Positions 35,301 to 48,000 of a DNA stretch of 64,000 bases are shown piece by piece. Numbering within the stretch: the stretch's first letter is position 1; every line of letters begins with the position of its first letter. Location: positions 33,162,938-33,226,937 of the forward strand of contig CM022670.1 in assembly GCA_012295275.1 (NCBI GenBank), given 5' to 3'. The position numbers were made by a program, and so were the translations under genes. Under the pieces are notes generated by a model. The model ran no database searches. It worked only from the letters and a program-made list of their open reading frames with translations, and was not told the origin of the DNA. Source of the stretch: Chrysomallon squamiferum (Eukaryota; Mollusca; Gastropoda; Neomphalida; Peltospiridae).

Positions 35301-37850
35301 ATACATTTCTACATGTTCAGTATTATGTTATCTTTTCAGTGGATTTTTATATGAAATGTTTGGGGTTTTTTTCAATTTAATTTGTTTTTTTTCTAATTTC
35401 TCTTTTTTTAAATATTGGTTTAAAAATCTTTTTCACATTTCTAGCATAATATTTTATTATTATTATTTGTTCTTTTTTAATTATTTTTTTTAACCTATGT
35501 TCATTGCTATTTCCATTCACATATGTGGCTGTGATAAGAAAAATAACTTTCTGTGAAGTGCATTAACAAATTGCATAATTTAGAATGTCAGATTTAACAT
35601 GCCATCCAGATACATGTGTATTCTGTCAGAATAAGCAAAGTACATACTAAAAAAAAAAAAAAAACAAAAAAAACAAGATTAATCATTAAAATATTAACGA
35701 CCAAGAAAAACAAAGCTTTGCCAGTGAAAATTTCAAATTTAAAAAAAAAAAAAAAATATTTTTTATTTATTTATTTTTTTATTTATTTATTTATTTTTTT
35801 TTTTATTTATTAGATTTTTATTTTTTTTATTTTTTTTATTTTATTATTATATTTATTTATTTCATTTATTTATTTGATATTTTTTGTATTCATTTAGATG
35901 TAAATGATACAAGAAAGTTTTCACTGTAGCTTTAAATAAAACATAAATCTTGCTTGGCATAAATTATTGATGAAAATAAAATTTTACTGTTTATTATACC
36001 GAATGTTTTTGAACATATTTTTTTTTGCAGAGACAGATATAAGTTTGTATAGAATTAGAGTGAATTTTCTGCAGTGGTTTTTAAATGTTAACAGATTCGT
36101 TCATATAAAAGTATTTTTTAATTTTTAAATTGTTTTTCAAAATTCAAAAAATATATATATATTTATATTTATATATATAAAATAAAAAATAAATAAATGA
36201 AAGAAAGAAAGAAAAAAGTAAATAACTAGTTTTTAATGGTAGCATTCACAGTAGAAATATGCCTGATAATTGGTTAAATTATTTTTATTTGTTTTTTTTG
36301 TCATCTTTCTCCAATAAAACTAATCTGAAAATTTAAAATGTAATATTACAGTGGTATCAAAACTGTATATCAATACTGATGTATTTTATGTTTGGGAAAT
36401 GGCCTTGTAACACCATCTCTTAAATAAATAAAAAGTTTCTTTCATGAACTTTAATTTTTAGGTATGGAGAATTACTTGGACATTTCCCATAGTTAATATA
36501 AATTATAATGTGAAGCAATTTTGTATTTCTGTAGTACTTTAAAATTGACTTAAAAATTTACTTAATGTTTTTGAGCTGTATATTTATATTGTGTGTGGTC
36601 CCTAGATACACTGATGATTTTGTATATGTTTAGTTTTAGAACCATGCGTGCAACATTCCTTTGATGTAACAATAGTATCTGTACAGCATAACATATCCAG
36701 TGTTTTATATATACATGTGATTATTTATGCAATGATGTGTAAATACTATACATAATTATGTCAAAATCAGGTATTTTTTTTTTTTTTTTTTTTTTTTTTG
36801 TTGCTTTTCTTCTTTTAGAAGTCTTTCACCATTTTAGAATAAACACTTAATACAAATCAAACACATATATCAACCGAATAGCTTATTAGTAAGCAGATTT
36901 TTAGTCAGAGTTCAGAAGAATTCTATTTTGCTCATTATTATATTTATTAGATAAATCTTACTATAGAAATACACAATTAAATTTTGATTATGTCAAAAGT
37001 AATATAATGGAATGATATGAAAGTAAAGACAGCAAGAAAAAATCAGAATGATATCTAAACTGCATTAAATTGCTAAGACTTCAAAGACCACTGATGCACT
37101 GAGCTGATTTGGACTGAATTTCAGGAACTTTTTAATTATTCATTAGGCAAATAAACAAAAAGAAATGGATAGTAAAATACTGTAGTTTTATCATTAACTG
37201 CTTTCAAACTCTGATCTACAGAGAAATAAAAAGTAAAAATTGACATAGAGACTTGAATACTGGCAATCATAATAGTGCAGAAATCCCACTCTGTACACTA
37301 CATAACTGCAGTTTGCAAATGATTTATAATATAGCCTGAGTGCAATATCAGGGTAACATTTCTTTATACAAACACAGGGAGTTTTATATATCGCATCTGG
37401 TGGAACTGTGCAAGATCATCACAAATTAATATTGTAAGATTCTGTTGTAAAATAATAAATATTACTGTGAAATGTTTTAGTCCCTACAACTGAAATGTCT
37501 TTTAAGACTATTTTTAAAAAGATATTAAACAGAAGTTTTGTTTTACTGTGTTTTTGTTTGTACCTGTTTATTGTAGTAAAAACGGAGTATGTTGTTAGAA
37601 TTACTGCCAGCTGAGTATTGACAGGGCTGCTTGTAATTGTTTTGGCATTATTGCTAAACTTGGATTGTTGATTTCTGAACTATTTTATTTCATTTGCCTT
37701 AGTATATTGTGAAAATGCAATTTGCATCAAAACATAGTTAACTTAATTCTCTTCATTTACATATCATTTTGATGTACTGAAAACTTAAAAATCAGTGGTT
37801 AAATTATTTTTCTTTTTTCTCTTCAGATTCTGGATTTATTTATTTATTTG

Positions 37851-37896
<46 letters not shown>

Positions 37897-38702
37897 GCTT
37901 AATTATTTTACATTTTTATTAAAAACAATTACAATAATACTTTTTAATTTGCTGTGATGCATGATTTTTGCAATAATGGTTTCAAATGTGAAATGAAATA
38001 AAACAGGTTTATGACTGTTAAAATTACTCAGTGACATCACAGTATTAATTTTAATTGCTTACCACCGAACAATAAATACTATTTGTCATATCTTACATTT
38101 ATGTACATTACACAAATTCTTGGGTTTTTCTCTCTCTCTGTTTGACACATGGTTTGTATAATGCTAGTGTATGCTATTATCTTCTTTAGTGTTTATATCG
38201 TACACGATTGTTTTATTGCATAATCATTAATCATCTGTTTGGCTGTCAGGGGAAGGGGTAAAATTGTGGTGAAGTTTTTTGAGCGTGAGTCACATAGTTG
38301 TTAACACTTAGTTAATTTAGATATGTCATTCAACTCACATCTAGTAGATAAAAACACTGAGTAATGTTTATTGGTAATATGCTTTGAGGGATATATTTTT
38401 ATTTTATTTGTATTACTACTGGTAATTTTTTATACAGCAGTTTAACAAGCTGTAATTTTGGTATGTTCACTTCTCCAAATAAATAATAAAATAAGGTAAT
38501 AAAAATTGAAATTAATAGAATATCCTATTTCATCCTTCTGAAATATGTTATTTTGTTTCTGAGCAAACCTTTCTTTAGTAATATTGCCTAATGTATACAA
38601 AAGCTTAAATTGCTGTCTTTCAATGCTTTATAATATTTTTTTTTTTTTTAATTATCTCAATTTTTATTTATTTATTTACCTATTATTTATTTATTTATTT
38701 AG

Positions 38703-38754
38703 TTTTATTTTATTTTATTTTATTTTATTTTATTTTATTTTATTTTATTTTTTT
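38703..38754. repeat. (TTTTA)n pentanucleotide repeat
   Basis: About ten uninterrupted TTTTA units. Confidence 0.95.
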
Positions 38755-39799
38755 AATGGAGTAATGTGTTATCTGAAATAATACCTATGATTATGCAGTA
38801 CTGTATTTTAGATCTAAAATTTCACTGTATTTATTATTTCTGTTTAGGATTATATAGTGTGGACAGAGCAATAGTAAATTTGTTGATGATTAATCAATAC
38901 ATATCATGATATGATCTTGTTAATTGTTTTCTTTGCTGATTATACATACTATTATTGTTATTATCATCATCATCATCATCATTATTATTACGTATTATTA
39001 TAATTATTAATTTCTCTGTATTTAAAAACAATTATTCTTTTAAATATCTTCAGTGAGGTAAATGATAAAATAATTTTGTATTTATTATGGCTATTTTTCT
39101 TATTTTTTATTTTATTTTTTGTTTTGTTTTACTTTTTTGTATAAGATTTTAACGAGGTCTGACAAAGACTAAGATAATTAAGATTAAATAGCTGTAAATT
39201 AGAAAATTGGTTTCTTATAGTACATTGTATAATATCTTTAGTGCATGTATTATCACCATGTCTTAGTTACAATTACATGTATTTGTGTCAACTGTTTTCT
39301 TCATGTAATTAGGTATACATTAAATACATTAAAATTATCATTTGCATTTATGAGTTCTGTTTTATTTTATTTTATTTTATTTATTTAATCTTTGTAATTT
39401 TCCTTACCATAGTATTTCCAGTTAAAATGCGTCTCTCTTGGTCTCAGTATTTTCCAAATTTGTTTTCTTTATTTTTTGTTTTATCCCCCTTGGCAAAACA
39501 CCAACCCTTACTAATGATAAAGAATGAGAAGATTCGATTTCCCTTTCATTTATGACATCATTTCTTAGATGTTCAATAAGAAATGAAATAATCAGATTGA
39601 CTTATAAATAAACCGAATCAGTTGAGATGTTTATATCTTCACTGGTACAGATTAAGAATGTTTCTCACTCAAATGTTTCTCACTCAAAGTATTAGAAAAT
39701 CAACAAACAAGTAAATAAATAAAGTGTAGAGTTTTTGTCGGGGTGGGAGGGTGGGGCTTGGATGGAGTATTTTTATTTTATTTATATTTATTTCCAGTA

Positions 39800-39931
39800 C
39801 TGGTATTTAAAAAGTTGTCTGAGTCCGACATTAAACTGAAATTTGAAGTCAAAATCGGTATCTGTAATAAAATTTAAATGTTTATGCACCAGTTTTATAC
39901 TCTTACACGATCATATGACATTCTTTAATTT
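39800..39931. repeat. Interspersed repeat, copy A
   Basis: Matches copy B at 40380-40505. Shared blocks include GTATTTAAAAAG, TTAAA-TGAA-TT-AA-TCAAAATCG and TAT-TGTAATAAAATT, then GCAC-GTTT and CAT-CATTCTTT. The two copies are diverged by many substitutions. Family unknown. Confidence 0.75.
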
Positions 39932-40086
39932 TTATTCAAATCTTTATATATATATATACAACAATATACTAAACAGAATGCTGTGACAGTGAATTGGTAA
40001 CAACAGAAGAAACATTATTTTATGGACCAGTTTTATTGCCAGTTGAGAATTTATGGCGCCAAACTAACTGCAAAAATTACTATCCC

Positions 40087-40200
<114 letters not shown>

Positions 40201-40379
40201 TAAACAAATATTGTTTAATGTTTGGTTATTTTTTTTATTTTATTTTTTTATTGTTTTTTGTTGCTTGTTCTTTGTTTTTTTGGTGGGTGTTTTTTTTGAT
40301 GGGTTTTGTGTGAGTGTTTTTTTAATTTTTTTTTTTTTTTTTTTTTTTTTTACCGCTATAAATATTATTCTATTCCCGT

Positions 40380-40505
40380 TTCTGTATTTAAAAAGGTAGT
40401 CGGAGTTCCGGATATTAAATTGAAGCTTAAAATCAAAATCGATATTTGTAATAAAATTCAGATTTCATGCACTGGTTTGAAACTCGCGCATGGTCATTCT
40501 TTTAT
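40380..40505. repeat. Interspersed repeat, copy B
   Basis: Second copy of the element at 39800-39931, same orientation, offset about 580 bp. It lies just after a T-rich tract. Confidence 0.75.
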
Positions 40506-41082
40506 TTTTTATTTATTTTTTTAAATTTTTTTTATATTCTAATCACTGTATATAATTACATATAATATATTGTTTTGTTTACCATGACTTTGACAAGTAC
40601 ACAACGGCACTCATTTGCGATAAGCAAGTTTTGATTACAACAAAACGAAAAAAATGCAAAAATCAGTCTTTTGAAACGATTTGAAAAGAACTTGTCCATT
40701 TGAGTTATTGGTTCATTTTCTCTGATTATGTCGAAGTATGGCTAAATTACTTCTTGGTCTTTAAATTGTGATTAATGTCCTGCGCTGCTAAGGCAATAAC
40801 TATTTAAGTTTATATCGCTTCGTGTAAATGGGCTTTCAGTATTTTAAACAAATGAGACATGCTTTAAAGGCCTGTAAAGCGAATAACAGCCTCTTAGAAA
40901 TGAAGTAAATGGATTTTGAATTTGCAGATGCACTTCAGTGCATAGTAGCGGGGTTGAAGTTATACTGTGTTTTTATTTGGTGTGTTTAGGTAAGACTTGC
41001 TGTAACACAATTTTCAAAGATGAACATCAGTCCGCCACACCCGAAACAGACCGATTGCGTGAGTTTTAAACTGACTTTTGTT

Positions 41083-41085
<3 letters not shown>

Positions 41086-41116
<31 letters not shown>

Positions 41117-41143
41117 TATTATTATTATTATTATTATTATTAT
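41086..41143. repeat. (AAT)n-(ATT)n inverted microsatellite
   Basis: About ten AAT units are followed at once by about nine ATT units. The two halves are self-complementary, with a potential stem of nearly 30 bp. Confidence 0.9.
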
Positions 41144-43009
41144 CATTATGGTCATGAAGGTGATAGTCGAAGTAGTAGTAGTAGTAGTTGATACTGTTGA
41201 AAGTAATTCAGTTTGATCGGGGTGGGTCCGAATGGCATGTATCCCAATATCCGAATCTGCAAAACAATAACATATTAAAGATTAAAATTGATGATTTTAG
41301 AAAAGGCAAATGGTTAAAACTGTTTTTGTTGCAATAAAGCGCGAGCATAATAATTTCAAAGTAATTTAAAAATAAGTCACAGTAAAAAGGTTGGGTTGCA
41401 CAACACATACACATACATAAACACACACACACACACACACTCACATACATATTACGTTAGCCATATAGCCCTACACTTTTATCTTTGTCCGCCCCGGTCT
41501 TTCAATAGCACATAATATCACTAGAAGAAAGTTTTCTGTCTTTTTAATTTATTGTGACTAAATATGGGATTGTTGTAATGTTATAAGTGAAACAAAGTTT
41601 TGCTAAGTATAGTAATATCGTTACAATTAAAAATAATAAACTACCACTACTATTACTACTATTATTACTACTAATTCTATAACTACCAAAACTATTACTA
41701 CTACTACTACTTTAACTACTTCTACTATTATTATTACTACCATTACTACTACTACAGTTCAAAATAGTAAACTACTACTGCTACTACTATTACTAAACTT
41801 CTGTTACTACCATTAACACTACTATTTCTACTACCACTACAACTTGTATTACTCCTGCTAATGTTACGACTACGACTACTACTGTTATTTTTATTGCTAC
41901 TACTACTACTACTAATAATAACAATAACGACGTCGATAACATAGTAAGATGAACTTAAAAACTATAAATAAAAGTTTTCTTTTTTCTTTTTAGATTTTTT
42001 GTATTTGTTGTACAAAGAGCTAGGGGTGGTTTGGAAGTAAGGCCGTAGATTCTTATACGTACTGTATATTTACAACTTACGTTTGATGCCATAAAATAGG
42101 AGTTGAGACGTTTTGCACTGGTATGCCCAGCAGTTGGTTTGTAATTTCCATATATTCACAGCTACAAACACTCAATTACTTATTTTCAAATAACGTCGAC
42201 TAAAATTAGTATTTTTTATGCATTTTTGACAATCAGATGTATGACATTTTGCGTTCAATTTGATATAGAATTGCTTGTTTACGATCTAATACATTACCAT
42301 CCAATGAAAGCATTTTAAACTTACTGACTTCGTGTTGAAGTAGGAACAATGGAAATGAATTAGTATTTAAGGAAACTTTAACACCTTTTTTCTTTCTTTT
42401 TTAAATAAAAGCATATTAGTCTCTTTTTTAATGGATTTTTTTTATTATTCCATTTTTTTTTTTAATTTTTTTTTTTATCCTTCTTTTAGATCTAAAAAAA
42501 TTAATTTTAAAATAAAATAAAAATAAGAAATATAAATAATAACATAGCAGTGTGAATTATTATTCTGCACTTTGTTGTCTTTCTTTTATTCTTTCTCTCT
42601 TTCTTTTTTCTTTTCATTTTGTTCCTTATTTACAATACATGTATATAAACACAAACACACATCACACAAATCCAACAATAAGCCAGCAACACATTATCTA
42701 AATCTAAGCTTGCAATCTGACTAGAAATATTACTAACCAACTGGCTAATTCAGTCCGAGTCAAAGCACGTGCATTCAGTGCAGATTAACATCTCAGTCTC
42801 AGTTGATAATATGCAGCTGACCTAATAAGAGCTGTAAGAGAAATTCCGTCACAATTTAAAAAACAACAAAACAATAACAACCCACAATGCTGATCGTAAA
42901 TTTCAAGTTATTTTTTTAAAATGAAAAAAAACAACATCATATGTAACACAACGATGGGGAAGAAGCAGAGGTGTTCACGAGAAGAGAATCGCTAAAAAGT
43001 AACGACCAG

Positions 43010-44680
43010 ATGAATAACGTAAATATCGACGTAACGAATGCAGCAGGCGACTCGACAAGCGTCATCGATGTCCTGTTTGTTAAATTTTCTACGGAACCAG
43101 CAAGCTCAGCAACAGCCGTCGCCAACGAGTCGCACCGAATTATCGAATACATTAACGGCAGCATCAACCTGAGTATTATCTTACCTATTGTTGTAACTGG
43201 AATAGTGCTTCTAATAGTTGCAGTGTGTCTGTACTGCAACTCCAGGAAAGATCAACGTCGCCTGCGTCAACTCATGGTAAACAATCAGGGTACGGGATGC
43301 ATTCGGCCATTCGTGTCACCACCCAAAACTTTTCGCCGCACGAACTCGGCCAGACATTCTGCTCGTTCTTCGAAATCGTCGAGATCACGTGACCTGAATC
43401 TGTACGAAAGGATCAGCATTGCCCCAGCAGAAAATGATAACAAGTCTCTTCTTTCCGGTCACGAAAGCCGAATGGTCGGATCAATGTCACCGAAACTGTC
43501 GATTATTGACGAATTTAAAGAATCAAAAGGAAAAACGTCGAGAGGTGTGTGTTATGATTCAGGAGATATTCCTATGCATTCGTTCAACAATACATCGTGG
43601 CTGACATCGCAGTCTGTGAAAGACAACAGGATGAAAGAAAGCTTCGAGTATGAAAATCCATACTTTTCAGCTCCAGGAAAGCTCGCTGGCCACAAATCTA
43701 ACTATGGGTATAGTCCGGGAAATTCTCCGTTTTTCCCTAACAACAACACGCCGACCACTGATTGTGACAGGACTTCCGACAGAGATACCTATGTGCCTGA
43801 GGCAGACTGCACGAGTCTGAACAATACCAGGTCGTTTTCTAATAGCGACCAAACAGCACACCTTCCGCCACCGAACCCGCATCCTTCTCTTGAAGCCATA
43901 GAACTGTCATCTATAGCTACTTATCCAGAGTTAAGTTTTCCTGCTAGACAGCAGTTTGAGAACATGCAACAAGAGACCATTGCCCAGCTGTCTTCCCAGT
44001 CCAGCTATACGGACAGTACGAGTGATTCGTTGAGTCTTCCCAGTAGCATTTCCAGATACCATGCCAGCAGACTGTACGGCAACACCCCGTCCCAGCTATA
44101 CCCTTTAGCGAGCACACACAACAGCTCACCCATGAGATTTAACTTAACTTTAGCCAGTAGTATTGAAGTCTCGGACCACTATTCAGACAACACGTCAATG
44201 CTGCCATGCGTCGGAAGTAGCATTACTTCAGCTGACGTCCAGGCCACTGCAAACTCAAACACCTACGAATCATTTTCAAACGAAAAACTCATGTACGATA
44301 ATCTTGGTTTTGAATCAGATCAACTACAAGAAAAGTCTTCAAGTGCTCCCGCTACTCGTCGTGGTAGCATCAGCAAAGCAGATGTCGGTACAAACGCTAG
44401 CGGAAAATCTTCATTTGGAGTTAACTTGTTCCGCAGTTGGAGTGTCACTGCTGATCTTGACGTCAGCTCGTTGAGCCACCTGCACTCGAAGTTGTTAACG
44501 CCGTTGTCGTTGCTTAAGAAATCGACCCTGACGTTGCCATCCCGACAGAACAACAGACTTTCATTTTTGGGACATGTTCCATCGCCAGTTTTTAACATCA
44601 ATCAAGTCGCTGAGCCAGCTCAAGTTCGTAAAGTGAAATTTACTGTTCCCGTTCTTGATAAGAAGCAATACTGGGTCTGA
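43010..44680 (+). CDS. Unrecognised single-pass membrane protein with long Ser-rich tail
   Basis: An uninterrupted frame from ATG 43010 to TGA 44678-44680, 556 residues. Codon use and GC content clearly differ from the flanks. The frame stays open 5' of the ATG back to a TAA at 42944 but holds no earlier ATG, so 43010 is the first usable start unless an upstream exon splices in. The short N-terminus (about 53 residues) has no signal peptide and carries NES, NGS and NLS sequons. One helix, LSIILPIVVTGIVLLIVAVC, lies at about 54-73 and is followed by CNSRKDQRRLRQ, which predicts N-out/C-in. The tail of about 480 residues is Ser/Thr/Asn-rich and probably disordered. It has basophilic kinase-like sites (RRTNS, RRGSIS), Tyr motifs (YENPYF, YDNLGF) and a C-terminal YWV that fits a class II PDZ ligand. 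It could be a scaffold or adhesion-type receptor tail; no family is recognised. Confidence 0.85.
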   Translation: MNNVNIDVTNAAGDSTSVIDVLFVKFSTEPASSATAVANESHRIIEYINGSINLSIILPIVVTGIVLLIVAVCLYCNSRKDQRRLRQLMVNNQGTGCIRPFVSPPKTFRRTNSARHSARSSKSSRSRDLNLYERISIAPAENDNKSLLSGHESRMVGSMSPKLSIIDEFKESKGKTSRGVCYDSGDIPMHSFNNTSWLTSQSVKDNRMKESFEYENPYFSAPGKLAGHKSNYGYSPGNSPFFPNNNTPTTDCDRTSDRDTYVPEADCTSLNNTRSFSNSDQTAHLPPPNPHPSLEAIELSSIATYPELSFPARQQFENMQQETIAQLSSQSSYTDSTSDSLSLPSSISRYHASRLYGNTPSQLYPLASTHNSSPMRFNLTLASSIEVSDHYSDNTSMLPCVGSSITSADVQATANSNTYESFSNEKLMYDNLGFESDQLQEKSSSAPATRRGSISKADVGTNASGKSSFGVNLFRSWSVTADLDVSSLSHLHSKLLTPLSLLKKSTLTLPSRQNNRLSFLGHVPSPVFNINQVAEPAQVRKVKFTVPVLDKKQYWV

Positions 44681-44959
44681 TATGTAACACAGCCATTTAA
44701 ATTTCCATTACACAGAATTGCTACAGTTTTCTCATTACAATTTATGCACATGTATTTAGTTATTCGTTTATGTATTTGATATTGGCATAATAGGTTATTA
44801 TCTACTTTTGTCCTTTCTTTATCGTACTTAATTTAATTTTGTGTTCGTCTCCTCGTGTCCTGTGTATTTATTTACTGTCAAGATAATTTGTTCTCCGCAC
44901 TAACTTTTCTAGAATAACAACTGACTGATAATTTCATTTATCCATAAAGTATGTGTGTA

Positions 44960-45043
<84 letters not shown>

Positions 45044-45060
45044 CAGAAATAAATATTGCA
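44681..45060 (+). other. 3' UTR of the membrane-protein gene
   Basis: Downstream of the stop is AT-rich sequence with a pure (CT)n tract at 44964-45040. An AATAAA at 45048-45053 follows it directly and is the best nearby polyadenylation signal, which would place the CT tract inside the mature 3' UTR. Confidence 0.5.
44964..45040. repeat. (CT)n microsatellite
   Basis: About 38 uninterrupted CT units. Confidence 0.98.
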
Positions 45061-48000
45061 AATAGTGTGTCTTGTTATTCTTAGAAACTAATTTAACGGC
45101 ATTGATTATTACTATTACTATGTCCTACACGACTCACAGATTTATCAGTGTTATATATTAACTTGTCTTTAAACGAAATTTAACATCGTCGCAGTCATTG
45201 TTAGTGTTAATGTCTATATATTTTGTTAATTTAATAAATAGAACAACATCAGCAACAGTAATAATAATTATAACAACAACAACAACAACAACAATAAGCA
45301 GAAAAAAAAGGTTTGTATGAATCATCAGTACTTAGAAACCTTTACATACGAGAATAGTTTTTTTTTTTTTTTTTTCTAATTTTCTTAGAAAGTGTTATTG
45401 TTATGTTTACCCTGTAGATGTAACACAGAAATATAATGTTCTTTTTGTTCTATATTTTCAAGGTATTATTTTTACTGCTCAGATAAAATCAGCTTTGACT
45501 GTAAAATCGTCGTAAGATTTTCATTTAAATTGCTGGTTTTAATTTCACTTCGGTTATTTCTGTTTTTCCTTTTTTCTTTCTCTTTATTTATTTATTGTTG
45601 TACAGAACCGTTGTATAATAGGATGTCTAAAACTAATGATAAAAATCTCCAACTAAACGAAAATAAAAACCAATAAAACTAACGCGGCCTTACAAAAAGT
45701 GCTAATACCAACAAGACAGAAACCATTTATCTACATTAATGTGCTAGCGTTTGTTTTTCCTAGCGTAATAAACGTAGTTCAACATACTAACGAACTTAAA
45801 ATTTTCAGATTAAAAAAAAAAAAAAAAAAAAAATGGTGCTTAATGAAGTACTAAATGTCACTTGAAGGAAAATAATTCTTGCTGTTCTTAACACAGATCG
45901 GGTTCTTTTAGTTCGTTACTCAGCCGCGTTACTGGATTAAACTATATTAAAAGGTCATTTTAGCATTTGCAGATTTACTACAGGTGCATTTCGTCTATAT
46001 AATTTTTTTTAAAAGAAAGAAAAGATCTAAGTGTCATTAAGATATAGGTGCATCCAGCCGGTAACGTAAATATACTGATACACGTATACAGATAAAACTA
46101 GGTGCCTGTTTACATGCCTCATTTGCTAACATATTCCGTAGAAGTACTAACAGAAGTAATAATAGAAGAGATTGTAGATAATGACAGCGGTTGTCGAGGT
46201 GGGAGTGGAAGACTAACAACAACAACAGTAATAGCTCGGTTAGCAGTGTAAGTAATAAAAATAATACACGCACCCACACAATAATGCAGTAATAACAGAA
46301 ATAGCAAAATTAGTAGAGTCAGTTAAAAATTGTAGCAGTAGGAGTCGTAGTAGTATTGATAGTAGTTAGTGAAAAAAAATACTACTAGTAATAGTAGCAA
46401 GAATGTATAAGAAAGTAGTAGTAGACGAAGTAGTAACAGTAGCAGTAGTAGTAGCAGTAGTAATAGAAGTGTTAGTAGTAGAAGTGCTAGTAGTAAAAGT
46501 GGTAGTAATAGAATTAGCAGTAATATATTAGTAGCCGTGATGGATGGTACTTATAGATTGCTTACTACTGAAACTTAAATGTCAAATGAGTTATCTTTAT
46601 TTTCAAGAACAATTAGTGTTAATTGTAATGAAGAAAAATGAAAACGATTTAATATATTTTTTCGATAATAGAACAGGAAATATATCTGAATACATCAATT
46701 CCGAATTTTATCTATTTATTCTTATCATAGTTATAAGAGTTATAAATGATAATTATTGTTCAGTTACTATTTATATACTACTTATTAATCCAGAAAGAAC
46801 TAATCAAAGTTAAGGAGACATATGCCCATAAATATTTATAATAATTGCAATGCATTTTCTACGTTAGGGAAGCGGTTATGTCCATACACTAGATTAACTG
46901 TTTTGCACACGGCTTAGAAACTCAATCAAGAGTAGTTAATGCTGAAATCAGGCTACATACAGATATATATGGTCAAACATAAGCTCTTTCATTTCCTTTT
47001 CGATGACGGTATTAAACGATTATAGCCGGTGAGTGGATACCTCGCTTATCCACACAGGCGTAAAGAAATTGTCAGACAGATTTCGCGGTAAGCAGTAGAA
47101 AGGTCGCTGTCGTAGATTGTCTTGATTCAAACGTCCATCTGGCTGACATGTGATCTTATCACATACACTGAACAGTAAGTAAAATATTTTCCTACGTAAA
47201 ATATTAACTGGATCTTTTCTTTTTTTCTCTTTTTAAATATTTTTATTTTTATTTTATTTTATTTATTTATTTAAATACTTTTGTTTTTGGTCTTTTAATT
47301 ATGGTTAGTTTGAATGTGAAAGCTAAGACATTACTCATTTGCGTTTACGTGTATCTGATTTAATTTAAATTATGAGACATTCTAAATTAATATGTTGAAG
47401 CGAGACGTTTGGATATTTGTTCTCGTATTGTATTGTGTAAGGAAGACGGCATGTATACAATATATGTACCTAACGTGTTTAATTCTTTTTAAAGAACGTA
47501 AGCAAAATAGCTATATCATTAAACACACATTCTCAAATATATTTTATAATATGCACATACGTATAAATAAATGAGATAGGTCAATTATTCTTTAACTGAA
47601 ATTCTGTGAAATCTGTTTTATGGTTTATTTTTTAAAGAAATTCGTTCATAAAACTTGCATACACATTAAAAGTAAAGATATAATTATATAAGTGATGTTT
47701 TAAATGTAAAATAAATAAATAAATAAATAAAAGACAGAAAGAAGAACATTACGGATTATGCAATACTCACAGAAAAATGAAATTACAAATGCATAAAAAT
47801 ATTGATACTATCAGGCGGAATTCTTTAAAAGCTTTACGATCTATCTAACTGGTAACTTCCGCCGTATAAAAATACAATTTTGTTTTAATTGTTAGCGTTT
47901 ATTGACAGTATCAGAAACAGCAGCATTGGCAAAATCCCCGTACCCCCACAGGTTGTGTTAACAAATATGTTGTTACTTGACAAGTCATCCGTAATCACAA

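Noticed and set aside
42937-44601. Minus-strand and alternate-frame open frames opposite the membrane-protein gene
   Set aside because: Shadows of the 556-residue frame; none has coding character of its own.
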